A DNA stretch of 64,000 nt from Planctomycetota bacterium (GTDB taxonomy: Bacteria; Planctomycetota; J058): assembly GCA_023954375.1 (NCBI GenBank), contig JAMLIC010000030.1:47726-111725 (forward strand), read 5' to 3'. Shown here in pieces: positions 8,674-16,305 of this stretch (the stretch's first letter is position 1; every line of letters begins with the position of its first letter). A program made the translations under genes and the position numbers. Under the pieces are notes generated by a model. That model was not told the DNA's origin, ran no database searches, and worked only from the letters and a program-made list of their open reading frames with translations.

Positions 8674-9623
8674 GCTTCCTCGCGCAGACGGCCCCCATGC
8701 TCCTCTTCGCGGGGACGTCGAACCGCCACCTCGCCGACCAGATCGCCGGCTACCTGGGCGTGCAGCTCGGCGACTGCGAGGTGGGGCGCTTCCCCGACGG
8801 CGAGGTGCGCATCAAGCTCAAGGCGGACGTGCGCGGCGCGGACGTGTTCCTGATCCAGTCCACGTGCTCGCCGGTCAACGACCACCTGATGGAGCTCCTG
8901 ATCATGGCCGACGCCTGCCGGCGCGCGTCGGCCGGGCGGATCACGGCGGTCGTCCCCTACTTCGGCTACAGCCGCCAGGACCGCAAGGACGAGGGGCGCG
9001 TCCCCATCTCGGCCAAGCTCACCGCCAACCTGCTCGAGGCGGCCGGGATCGACCGGCTGGTGACGATCGACCTGCACGCGGCGCAGATCCAGGGGTTCTT
9101 CGACATCCCGGTCGACCACCTGTTCGCGTCGAAGGTGTTCATCAAGTACATCAAGCAGCTCGCGCTGCCCGACCTCGTGATCGCCAGCCCCGACGTGGGC
9201 GGCATGAAGATGGCCTGGGGCTACGTGAAGCGCCTCGACTCGGCCCTGCTGGCCGTGATCGAGAAGCGCCGCCTCTCGGGCGAGGACGTCGAGGTCGGCT
9301 TCGTCATCGGCGACGTCAAGGACAAGAACGTCGTCCTCGTCGACGACATCATCTCGACCGGCGGCAGCGTGGCCAAGGCGGCCATGCTCCTGCGCGAGAA
9401 GGGCGCGCGCAAGGTCTTCGTCATGGCCTCGCACGCGGTCTTCTGCGGCCGGGCCGTGGAGAAGCTGCGCGACGCGCCGCTGAGCGAGATCATCGTGACC
9501 GACACGATCCCGGTCACGTCGAACATAGAGCGCCTGCGGGTGCTCTCGGTGGCCGAGCTCCTCGGCGAGGCCGTCCACCGGATCCACACGAACAAGTCCG
9601 TGAGCACCCTCTTCCAGGGCTGA
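8670..9623 (+). CDS. prs: Ribose-phosphate pyrophosphokinase
   Basis: Converts ribose-5-phosphate and ATP to PRPP for nucleotide, His and Trp synthesis. About 317 aa, the normal length. Key motifs are in place: FAGTSNRHLADQIA near the N-terminus, GRFPDGEVRIKL, YFGYSRQDRKDEGR (ATP-binding flexible loop), TIDLHAAQIQGFFDIPVDHL, SPDVGG, and the PRPP loop VVLVDDIISTGGS. The GTG start overlaps the glmU stop and has an AGGAGGGG site in the end of glmU, so the two are translationally coupled. The glmU-prs-rplY order is common in bacteria. Confidence 0.95.
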   Translation: MSFLAQTAPMLLFAGTSNRHLADQIAGYLGVQLGDCEVGRFPDGEVRIKLKADVRGADVFLIQSTCSPVNDHLMELLIMADACRRASAGRITAVVPYFGYSRQDRKDEGRVPISAKLTANLLEAAGIDRLVTIDLHAAQIQGFFDIPVDHLFASKVFIKYIKQLALPDLVIASPDVGGMKMAWGYVKRLDSALLAVIEKRRLSGEDVEVGFVIGDVKDKNVVLVDDIISTGGSVAKAAMLLREKGARKVFVMASHAVFCGRAVEKLRDAPLSEIIVTDTIPVTSNIERLRVLSVAELLGEAVHRIHTNKSVSTLFQG

Positions 9624-9658
9624 GCGCGGGAGCCGAAGCGACAGGAGTCAGTGAAGCC

Positions 9659-10312
9659 ATGATGACGGTCCCCCTGAAGGCGCGCCGCCGCAGCGAGAAG
9701 GGCACGCGCGCGTGCCGCCGCCTGCGCCGCGCGGGCGAGATCCCGATCAACCTCTACGGCCGCCACGGCGAGGGCGAGCACCAGAACATCGAGCTCGCGG
9801 CGTCGGCCTACGACGTCATGCAGCTGCTGGGCAAGCACGCGAGCTTCCTCGACGTGTCGTTCGACGGGAAGACCGAGATGGCGGTCATGCGCGAGGTCCA
9901 GCGCGACGCGTTCGGCGACGACGTGCTGCACGTCGACCTCGTCATGGTCGACCCGAACCGGCCCGTCGAGCTGGCGGTCGACATCGTCGTCCGCGGCGAG
10001 GCGAAGGGCCAGAAGAGCGGCGGCCGCCTGCTCCTCGAGCTGCGCCAGCTGCACGTGAGCGCGATCCCGTCGAAGATGCCGGCGGAGATCGTGGCCAAGG
10101 TCGACGACCTGGACATCGACGGCGTCCTGACCGTCGGGCAGCTCGAGCTGCCCGAGGGCGTGACGGCGGCCGAGGACCCCGAGCAGATCGTGGTCCACGT
10201 GCTGGCGCCGCTCACCGAGGAGGAGCTGGCCGCCCAGTCGACCACCGCGACGGCGGCCCCCGGCGAGCCGGAGGTCATCGGCAAGAAGAAGGAGGAGGAG
10301 GAGGCCGAGTAG
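9659..10312 (+). CDS. rplY: 50S ribosomal protein L25/Ctc
   Basis: 5S rRNA-binding protein of the large subunit, CTC (long) form of 217 aa. The N-terminal L25 domain contains KGTRACRRLRRAGEIPINLYG (the GxxRRLRxxGxxPxxxYG signature). The C-terminal TL5-type beta-domain is followed by a charged tail ending GKKKEEEEAE. ATG at 9659 is followed directly by a second ATG; AGGAG lies about 13 bases upstream. In many bacteria pth follows this gene; here rpsF comes next after 45 bases and no pth is seen. Confidence 0.92.
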   Translation: MMTVPLKARRRSEKGTRACRRLRRAGEIPINLYGRHGEGEHQNIELAASAYDVMQLLGKHASFLDVSFDGKTEMAVMREVQRDAFGDDVLHVDLVMVDPNRPVELAVDIVVRGEAKGQKSGGRLLLELRQLHVSAIPSKMPAEIVAKVDDLDIDGVLTVGQLELPEGVTAAEDPEQIVVHVLAPLTEEELAAQSTTATAAPGEPEVIGKKKEEEEAE

Positions 10313-10357
10313 GCCGCCCTCCCCGCCACAGGAACACACGAGACACAGGAGTAGACG

Positions 10358-10834
10358 ATGTCCGAGACGACCGGGGTCGCGACGCGCCCCCAGCGGGCCG
10401 AGCCCGAGCAGCCGAAGGAGCCGGTGCTCCCTCAGCTCGGCGCGGAGCTGATGAAGACGACCCGGCTCTACGAGCTGGTGATGCTGTTCGACCCCGCCGA
10501 GGCCTCCCGCACGTGGGACAAGCTGGAGGAGTGGGTCAAGGAGCTGGTCGGGACCAAGCACGGCCAGCACGTGCTGCGCATCGACAAGTGGGCCGATGCG
10601 CGCAAGCTGGCCTACGAGATCAAGGGGCTGAAGCGGGGCACCTACATGGTGGTCTACTTCCGCGCCGCGCCGAAGGCCGTGAACGAGCTGGACCGCGACC
10701 TTCGCCTGGACGAGAAGGTGATCCGGCACATCATCGTCATGCACGAGCAGGAGCCGCCGACCGTCGGCAAGACCGCCGACGACTTCGACCAGGCGCCCAT
10801 GCGGCGTGACGACGACGAGCGGGGGGAGGACTGA
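10358..10834 (+). CDS. rpsF: 30S ribosomal protein S6
   Basis: Small-subunit protein that binds 16S rRNA together with S18. The S6 fold covers residues about 35-130 (LYELVMLFDP, WGKxxLAYEIKG-like WADARKLAYEIKGLKRGTY, VIRHIIVMHE). It has an N-terminal extension of about 32 residues, rich in Pro/Glu, and an acidic-basic tail RRDDDERGED. A good AGGAG precedes the ATG at 10358. The start could instead be the internal ATG before KTTRLYELV (about residue 32), which would remove the extension; the ribosome-binding site favours the long form. Confidence 0.93.
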   Translation: MSETTGVATRPQRAEPEQPKEPVLPQLGAELMKTTRLYELVMLFDPAEASRTWDKLEEWVKELVGTKHGQHVLRIDKWADARKLAYEIKGLKRGTYMVVYFRAAPKAVNELDRDLRLDEKVIRHIIVMHEQEPPTVGKTADDFDQAPMRRDDDERGED

Positions 10835-10837
10835 GCC

Positions 10838-11110
10838 ATGCGCGACCGTGACTACGACCGGGGCGACCGGGACTTCGGCGGCGACGAGTTCGGCGGGTTC
10901 GGCGGCCTGCGCGGCGGCCGGACGCCCGGCCGGCATCGCGACTGCGACTTCGTCGACTTCAAGGACCTGCAGGCGCTGCGCCGGGCCACCACCCAGCAGG
11001 GCAAGATCTCGAACCGCAAGCGCACCAACTCGTGCGCGAAGTGCCAGCGACTCACCGCGCAGGCGGTGAAGCGGGCGCGGTTCATGGGCATCCTCGGCTT
11101 CGCCGGGTAG
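10838..11110 (+). CDS. rpsR: 30S ribosomal protein S18
   Basis: 90 aa. The conserved S18 core is the second half: CDFVDFKDLQALRRATTQQG, then KISNRKRTNSCAKCQRLTAQ and VKRARFMGILGF. The N-terminal 35 residues are low-complexity Asp/Arg/Gly (DRDYDRGDRDFGG), an extension not present in most S18 proteins. It begins three bases after rpsF and is surely in the same transcript. The pair of Cys residues in SCAKC could make a zinc site with the Cys in the upstream CDF segment, as in some C+ ribosomal proteins. Confidence 0.93.
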   Translation: MRDRDYDRGDRDFGGDEFGGFGGLRGGRTPGRHRDCDFVDFKDLQALRRATTQQGKISNRKRTNSCAKCQRLTAQAVKRARFMGILGFAG

Positions 11111-11121
11111 AGGAGGGCGAC

Positions 11122-11574
11122 GTGAAGCTGCTGCTGCGTGAGAACATCCCCGGCCTGGGCGACGCCGGCGACGTGGTCGAGGCCTCGGACGGCTACGGGC
11201 GCAACTACCTCCTGCCCCAGCGCCTGGCCGTGGCCAACACGGCGCGCAACCGCGCGCTGCTCGATGCCGAGAAGGTGGCGCGGATCCAGCGCGAGCAGGA
11301 CCGCATCGAGCGCTCGAAGGAGGTCCACAAGGGCCTGCGCAACGCCCTCCTGCAGACCCACATGAAGGCGCAGAAGGACGGCTCGCTCTACGGCTCGGTG
11401 ACGGCCGGCGTGATCGCCGAGGTCGTGAAGACCTCGCGCGGCTACGTGCTCGAGGAGCGCTGGATCCAGCTCGAGAACCCGATCCGCAAGATCGGCGACT
11501 ACGACATCAAGCTCAAGCTGCCGAGCGACCTCGAGGTCACGTTCAAGCTGACCGTGCTGCCCGAGGGCGAGTAG
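11122..11574 (+). CDS. rplI: 50S ribosomal protein L9
   Basis: 150 aa, standard length. It starts MKLLLRENIPGLGDAGDVVE with the L9 N-domain signature continuing GYGRNYLLPQRLAV. The connecting helix (NRALLDAEKVARIQREQDRIERSK) is clear. The C-domain holds KDGSLYGSVTAGVIAEVV. The GTG at 11122 has an AGAGGAGGG site, 11 bases after the rpsR stop. It binds 23S rRNA at the base of the L1 stalk. Confidence 0.94.
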   Translation: MKLLLRENIPGLGDAGDVVEASDGYGRNYLLPQRLAVANTARNRALLDAEKVARIQREQDRIERSKEVHKGLRNALLQTHMKAQKDGSLYGSVTAGVIAEVVKTSRGYVLEERWIQLENPIRKIGDYDIKLKLPSDLEVTFKLTVLPEGE

Positions 11575-11655
11575 ACCGAGCGCGGTCGAGAGACGGATGA
11601 CGTCGGGACGGGCGTGGCCGCGAGGCCGCGCCCGTTCGCGTTTCCGGAGGAGATT

Positions 11656-11726
11656 CACCACGGAGGCACGGAGGACACGGAGGAGAGGACCCCCCCCGTG
11701 TCCTCCGTGCCTGCCCTCCGTGGTGG
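11656..11726. repeat. Palindromic repeat A1 (CACGGAGG-type)
   Basis: Imperfect inverted repeat. CCACGGAGG-CACGGAGGACAC on the left pairs with GTGTCCTCCGTGCC..CCTCCGTGG on the right, around a C-rich loop. It is the shortest and most diverged member of family A (others at 19081, 30281, 53434). Such ACGGAGG palindromes are widespread in many bacterial genomes. The rest of the 435-base gap between rplI and dnaB holds a repeated TGCTTGAAT (11898 and 11963), a GCGCGGCGGCCGC palindrome near 11917, and no ORF I can support. Confidence 0.75.
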
Positions 11727-12009
11727 ACCTCTCGCGGTCGGCGTGTCAGGAACCTGTGGACGACCGCGTGCACACCCTCGGGGGAGCCGCCGCAGGTCCT
11801 GCCCCGGCCGGGGTCGCCCGCCGGGGCGCATCGTTTTCACCCGCCTCAAGTGCAAGAACGAGGCCGCTTCGCAGGCGTGCATCGCGCCTCGGGCTCTGCT
11901 TGAATCCCCTCCCTGCGCGGCGGCCGCCCGCGGCCGCGCGGGCCGGGGATGTCGGACCCCGGTGCTTGAATGGGTCCGAACGGAGTCCGAACAGGCGCTG
12001 GAGCCCGCG

Positions 12010-15000
12010 ATGCTGACCGAGGTCGACCCGCTGCTCAAGAACGTGCCCCCGCACAGCGCCGACGCCGAGCGCGCGGTGCTGGGGGCGCTCATGATCGACC
12101 CGAGCGCGATCGACGACGTGGCCGTGCTCGTGCAGCCCGAGCACTTCTACAAGCCGTCCCACACGTTGATCTACTCGACGATCCTCGACCTGTGGCGCGC
12201 CGACAAGCCGGTCGACGTGGTGCTCCTCAACGAGGAGCTGGCGACGCGCAACGTGCTCGAGCAGGTGGGCGGCACGGCGGCGCTGGCCGAGCTGACCGAG
12301 GCGGTGCCCACGTCGGCCAACGCGCCCTACTACGCCAAGATCGTGCGCGACCACGCGGCGCGCCGCGACCTGATCCGCGTCACGGCCGAGGTGCAGAAGG
12401 ACGCGTTCGACACGTCCGCGCCGACCGAGGAGCTCCTCGACCGCACGGAGAAGCGGCTGTTCGAGGTCACGCAGCAGCGGATCCGCTCCGAGGCGGTGCC
12501 GGTCGCGACCGTCGTCGAGGAGGCGTTCCGGCGGCTCAAGCAGCTCAAGGACGGGCAGGGCGTCAGCGGGCTGCCGACGGGGTTCGTGGACGTCGACGAG
12601 CTGACGCAGGGGTTCCAGCCGGGCGAGATGACGATCCTGGCGGCGCGCCCGTCGATGGGGAAGTGCGTCGCCTGGGACACCGAGGTGCTCCTGAGCGACG
12701 GCAGCGTCGTCACGATCGAGGAGGTCCACCGCGCCCGGCGCGGCGAGGCCCTGCTCACGCTCGACGAGGCGCTGAAGCTCCGGCTGACGACGCCGTCCGT
12801 CTACGTCGACGACGGCGTCAAGCCCGTGTTCCGCGTGACGACGCGGCTCGGGCGGACCATCGAGACGACGGCGAGCCACCCCTTCCTCACCGTCGAGGGG
12901 TGGCGGCCGCTGGCCGAGCTGAGCGTCGGCGTGCGGATCGCCGTCCCGCGGGTCCTGCCGGTGTTCGGCGCAGAGCGGCTGCGCCCGTGCGAGGTGAAGC
13001 TCCTGGCCTACCTGATCGGGGACGGCGGGCTGACGGGCCGGTGCCCGCACTTCACGAACACCCGCCAGGAGGTCGCGGCCGAGTTCCTGGAGGCGGTGGC
13101 GGCGTTCGGCGGCCTCGTCGTGCGACGGACGAGCCTCGCCGACGGGCGCGCGCCCTCCTGGCGAATCTCGGCGGATCGACGCGTTCGCGGCGCGGCGCGC
13201 CGTGCCTTCGCGGCGCGGCTGGAGGAGGCCCTCGTGGCCAGGGGCCGCGGGGCCCGACGCGCCGTGGCGAGGACCCTCGGCGTCTCGCCCGCGACGATCA
13301 CCCACTGGTGCCGGGGCAGTACGGCGCCCGACCAGGCCGCGCTCGAGCGCCTCGCCGAGGCGCTCGGGACGACGTGGCAGGCGCTGTCGCCCGGCGGCGC
13401 CGACGCCCTGCGGCGCGACGCCGGCAGCCCCCTGACCCGCTGGCTCGCGGCGCTGGGCCTCATGGGCAAGGGCGCCGCGGAGAAGTTCGTCCCGGGGGTC
13501 GTGTTCCGCCTCGAGCGGCCGCAGGTGGCGCTGTTCCTGAACCGCCTGTTCACGACCGACGGCTGGGTGACGGTCCTGCGTACGGGCCAGGTGCAGGTCG
13601 GCTACGCGAGCGTCAGCGAGCGGCTCGCGCGGCAGGTGCAGCACCTGCTCCTGCGCTTCGGCGTGGTGGCCAAGGTCCGGCGACGCGAGGTGCTCTACCG
13701 GGGGGAGCGTCGGCCGAGCTGGCAGCTCGACGTGACCGACGCGGCCTCGCTGCGCGCGTTCGTCGCCGAGATCGGCGTGTTCGGCAAGGCGCACGCCGTC
13801 GAGCGGGCCCGGCAGGCGCTCGCGGCGGGCCCCGGCCGGAGCGACACGGTCCCCGTCGAGGTGTGGGCGCGGCTGGAGCAGGCGCGAGGCGGCGAGGCGT
13901 GGGCGAGCCTCGGCCGCCGCGCCGGGCTGGCGGGCGCATCGAACCTGCACGTGGGCGCGCGCGCCCCGTCACGCGACCTCGAGGCGCTAGAGGCCCGGCC
14001 GGAGAGGGCCTGGCGAGGCGCGAGGAGCGACGCGAACTGGTCGTTCGCGAGCGACGAGCAACGAAGTCGCAGGAGGTTCCGAAGGAACCTCCTGCGAAAC
14101 ACGGCAGGCAGCGAAGCTGCCTGCCGTAGTTCCAGGCCCTCTCCGGGCGGGCCTCGCGGGACGGCGCTCGCGGAGCCGGGGCTGGTCGATCTCGCCCGGA
14201 GCGACGTCCTCTGGGACGAGGTCGTCTCGATCGAGGCCGCGGGCAGCAAGCAGGTCTACGACCTGACGATCCCGGAGACGCACAACTTCGTGGCCGGCGA
14301 CGTGTGCGTGCACAACACGAGCTTCTGCCTGAACATTCTCAGGAACATCACGGTCTACCAGGGCCGCCCGGCGGTCTTCTTCTCGCTCGAGATGCCGCGC
14401 CTCCAGGTCACGTCGAACATCCTCTGCAGCCTGGCGAAGATCGACGGCCACCGCCTGCGCGGCGGCTACCTGACGCGCGACGAGGAGCGGAGCTTCCTCG
14501 ACGCGGCCGAGATCCTGGCGCCGGCCCCGCTGTTCATCGACGACACGCCGGGCCTGTCGACCATGGAGCTGCGGGCGAAGGTGCGCCGCCTCAAGGCGCA
14601 GCACGACATCGGCTTCGTCGTGATCGACTACCTGCAGCTCATGTCGGGCTCCGACCGCTCGGCGCAGGAGAGCCGCCAGCAGGAGGTGTCGGAGATCTCG
14701 CGCATGATCAAGGCGCTCGCGCGCGAGCTGCACATCCCGATCATGGCCCTCGCGCAGCTCTCGCGAAAGGTGGAGGAGCGCAAGGACCACAAGCCGATGA
14801 TGAGCGACCTGCGCGAGTCGGGCTGCCTCGCGGGCGACACGCTGGTGACGCTCGCGGACACCGGCCGCCGCGTCCCGATCCGGGACCTCGAGGGCCGGGC
14901 CGGGTTCGAGGTGTGGGCGCTGAATCAGACGACCTATCGGCTGGAGCGCGCCTCGGTGTCGGCGGCGTTCTGCACGGGCGTGAAGCCGGTGTTCAGGCTG

Positions 15001-16287
15001 GTCACGCGCCAGGGGCGGTCGATCCGGGCCACGGCGAACCACCGCTTCCTCACCGTGAGCGGCTGGCGGCGGCTGGACGAGCTCGCGCCGGGAGAGCGGA
15101 TCGCGACCCCGCGCGAGCTCGTCCACGGCCCCGGCGCAGCGACGATGTCCAGCGCCGAGCTGGGCCTCCTGGCTCACCTGATCGGCGACGGCTGCACGCT
15201 CGAGCGCCGGGCGGTCCAGTACACCACCACCGACGACGACCTCGCCGAGCTGGTGATGGACCTGGCCCGCGAGCAGTTCGGCGCGGAGGTCCGCCCGCGC
15301 AAGCGCGTCGAGCGGCGCTGGATCCAGGTCTACCTACCCACGACCCGCGCCGTCACGCACGGCGTGCGGAACCCGGTCTGCGAGTGGCTCGACGCGCACG
15401 GGCTCTTCGGCAAGCGGTCGCATGAGAAGTTCGTCCCCGAGCGCGTGTTCGAGCAGCCGGGCGAGGGGATCGCGAGGTTCTTGCGCCATCTGTGGGCGAC
15501 GGACGGCTGCCTGTTCGCAGGCGGGTCCTATCCAGCGATCTACTACGCCTCGAGCAGCGAGCGTCTCGCCGCCGACGTCCAGGCGCTCCTCTTGCGCCTC
15601 GGGATCCAGAGCGTCTTGCGCCGGGTCCCCCAGCGAGGAGGACGAGACCAGCTCCACGTCTCGATCACCGGTCAGCCCGACATGCTCCGCTTCCTCGACG
15701 TGGTCGGGGCGGTCGGCGGCCGCAAGCTCGAGGCGCTCGCCCGGATCCGGCGCGAGCTCGCGGGACGAGGCGCGAACACGAATCGTGACGTGATCCCCGC
15801 CGAGGTCTGGCGGTCGCTCGTGAAGCCGGCGATGCGCCGGCGAAGCCTGAGCGAGAGGCAGTTCCAGGCGGCCCTGCGGCAGTCCTACTGCGGAGCGTCG
15901 CTCTACCGCCAGGACCTGGGCCGCGAGCGCGCGGCGCGCGTCGCGCAGGTGCTCGAGCTCGAGCCGCTGGCGGCGCTCGCGACCAGCCAGGTGTACTGGG
16001 ACGAGGTCGTCTCGATCGAGCCCGCGGGCGAGGAGCGGGTCTACGACCTGACGGTCCCCGGCCTCCACTGCTTCGTGGCCAGCGACGTCGTCGTCCACAA
16101 CTCGATCGAACAGGACGCCGACCTGATCATGCTCCTCTTCCGGCCCGAGTACTACGACCCGGGCAACGAGGAGCTGAAGAACAAGGCCGAGGTCATCGTG
16201 GCCAAGAACCGCAACGGCCCGGTCGGCGAGGTGAAGATGGCCTTCTTCAACAGCCACATGCGGTTCGAGTCGCTGACGCGGATGTGA
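12010..16287 (+). CDS. dnaB: Replicative DNA helicase DnaB interrupted by two inteins
   Basis: The unspliced precursor is 1425 aa; after loss of two inteins the mature helicase would be 448 aa, the normal length. It unwinds DNA at the fork as a hexamer. The N-terminal domain starts VPPHSADAERAVLGALMIDP. The RecA-like domain begins with GLPTGFVDVDELTQGFQPGE and the Walker A segment ARPSMGK, which is split right after the Lys by intein 1 and resumes TSFCLNI. Walker B is FVVIDYLQLM. The second intein splits DLRESG / SIEQDAD. The ATG at 12010 starts the conserved protein; the frame is open upstream through repeat A1 but without a good start. No active helicase can form before the first intein splices, because the P-loop is cut. 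Confidence 0.95.
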   Translation: MLTEVDPLLKNVPPHSADAERAVLGALMIDPSAIDDVAVLVQPEHFYKPSHTLIYSTILDLWRADKPVDVVLLNEELATRNVLEQVGGTAALAELTEAVPTSANAPYYAKIVRDHAARRDLIRVTAEVQKDAFDTSAPTEELLDRTEKRLFEVTQQRIRSEAVPVATVVEEAFRRLKQLKDGQGVSGLPTGFVDVDELTQGFQPGEMTILAARPSMGKCVAWDTEVLLSDGSVVTIEEVHRARRGEALLTLDEALKLRLTTPSVYVDDGVKPVFRVTTRLGRTIETTASHPFLTVEGWRPLAELSVGVRIAVPRVLPVFGAERLRPCEVKLLAYLIGDGGLTGRCPHFTNTRQEVAAEFLEAVAAFGGLVVRRTSLADGRAPSWRISADRRVRGAARRAFAARLEEALVARGRGARRAVARTLGVSPATITHWCRGSTAPDQAALERLAEALGTTWQALSPGGADALRRDAGSPLTRWLAALGLMGKGAAEKFVPGVVFRLERPQVALFLNRLFTTDGWVTVLRTGQVQVGYASVSERLARQVQHLLLRFGVVAKVRRREVLYRGERRPSWQLDVTDAASLRAFVAEIGVFGKAHAVERARQALAAGPGRSDTVPVEVWARLEQARGGEAWASLGRRAGLAGASNLHVGARAPSRDLEALEARPERAWRGARSDANWSFASDEQRSRRRFRRNLLRNTAGSEAACRSSRPSPGGPRGTALAEPGLVDLARSDVLWDEVVSIEAAGSKQVYDLTIPETHNFVAGDVCVHNTSFCLNILRNITVYQGRPAVFFSLEMPRLQVTSNILCSLAKIDGHRLRGGYLTRDEERSFLDAAEILAPAPLFIDDTPGLSTMELRAKVRRLKAQHDIGFVVIDYLQLMSGSDRSAQESRQQEVSEISRMIKALARELHIPIMALAQLSRKVEERKDHKPMMSDLRESGCLAGDTLVTLADTGRRVPIRDLEGRAGFEVWALNQTTYRLERASVSAAFCTGVKPVFRLVTRQGRSIRATANHRFLTVSGWRRLDELAPGERIATPRELVHGPGAATMSSAELGLLAHLIGDGCTLERRAVQYTTTDDDLAELVMDLAREQFGAEVRPRKRVERRWIQVYLPTTRAVTHGVRNPVCEWLDAHGLFGKRSHEKFVPERVFEQPGEGIARFLRHLWATDGCLFAGGSYPAIYYASSSERLAADVQALLLRLGIQSVLRRVPQRGGRDQLHVSITGQPDMLRFLDVVGAVGGRKLEALARIRRELAGRGANTNRDVIPAEVWRSLVKPAMRRRSLSERQFQAALRQSYCGASLYRQDLGRERAARVAQVLELEPLAALATSQVYWDEVVSIEPAGEERVYDLTVPGLHCFVASDVVVHNSIEQDADLIMLLFRPEYYDPGNEELKNKAEVIVAKNRNGPVGEVKMAFFNSHMRFESLTRM
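12664..14316 (+). mobile_element. DnaB intein 1, P-loop site, LAGLIDADG endonuclease with HTH insert
   Basis: 551 codons from the first Cys (CVAWDTEVLLSDGS, block A) to the terminal His-Asn (VCVHN, block G), with Thr as the +1 extein residue. Block B is TASHPFLTVEGW; block F is VYDLTIPETHNFVAGD. Two LAGLIDADG (DOD) motifs are present: LLAYLIGDGG (about residue 113) and LFTTDGW (about 293). Between them, about residues 180-243, lies a helix-turn-helix resembling the XRE/Cro type (AVARTLGVSPATITHWCRGS). Near residues 441-498 an extra, hairpin-built segment is inserted in frame. All residues needed for splicing are visible. A P-loop insertion site is known in mycobacterial DnaB. Confidence 0.93.
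13987..14158. repeat. Palindromic MITE-like element C1 inside intein 1
   Basis: Terminal inverted repeats: the left end GCTAGAGGCCCGGCCGGA continues GAGGGCCTGG, and the right end carries CCAGGCCCTCTCCGG followed by CGGGCCTC. Between them are three hairpins: CGCGAAC/GTTCGCG (14031-14049), a perfect 14-bp stem with GAA loop (14067-14097), and a perfect 12-bp stem with GAA loop (14101-14127). The first 18 bases are identical to the left end of element C2 at 25002. It is read through in frame, adding an Arg/Ser-rich stretch that intein 2 lacks at the equivalent place. Confidence 0.8.
14824..16101 (+). mobile_element. DnaB intein 2, ESG/SIEQ site, LAGLIDADG endonuclease
   Basis: 426 codons from Cys (CLAGDTLVTLADTGRRVP, block A) to VVVHN (block G), followed by Ser of SIEQDAD. 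Block B is ATANHRFLTVSGW, block F VYDLTVPGLHCFVASD. LAGLIDADG motifs are LLAHLIGDGC (about residue 115) and HLWATDGCLF (about 222). The insertion point is the same as that of the well-known cyanobacterial Ssp DnaB intein. It lacks the helix-turn-helix and the palindromic insert of intein 1, so the two are related but diverged. Residues for both splice junctions are intact. Confidence 0.93.
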
Positions 16288-16305
16288 CGGTCACGGGCCC
16301 CGGCG

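Noticed and set aside
9624..10357. pth between rplY and rpsF
   Set aside because: No peptidyl-tRNA hydrolase motifs are present; the gap on either side of rplY is under 50 bases.
11656..11726. CRISPR array
   Set aside because: The repeats are palindromes spread singly at gene ends; there are no evenly spaced direct repeats with unique spacers anywhere in the window.
11614..12009. N-terminal extension of DnaB by 132 residues
   Set aside because: It only translates palindromic repeat A1 and GC-rich leader; the conserved DnaB start is at 12010.
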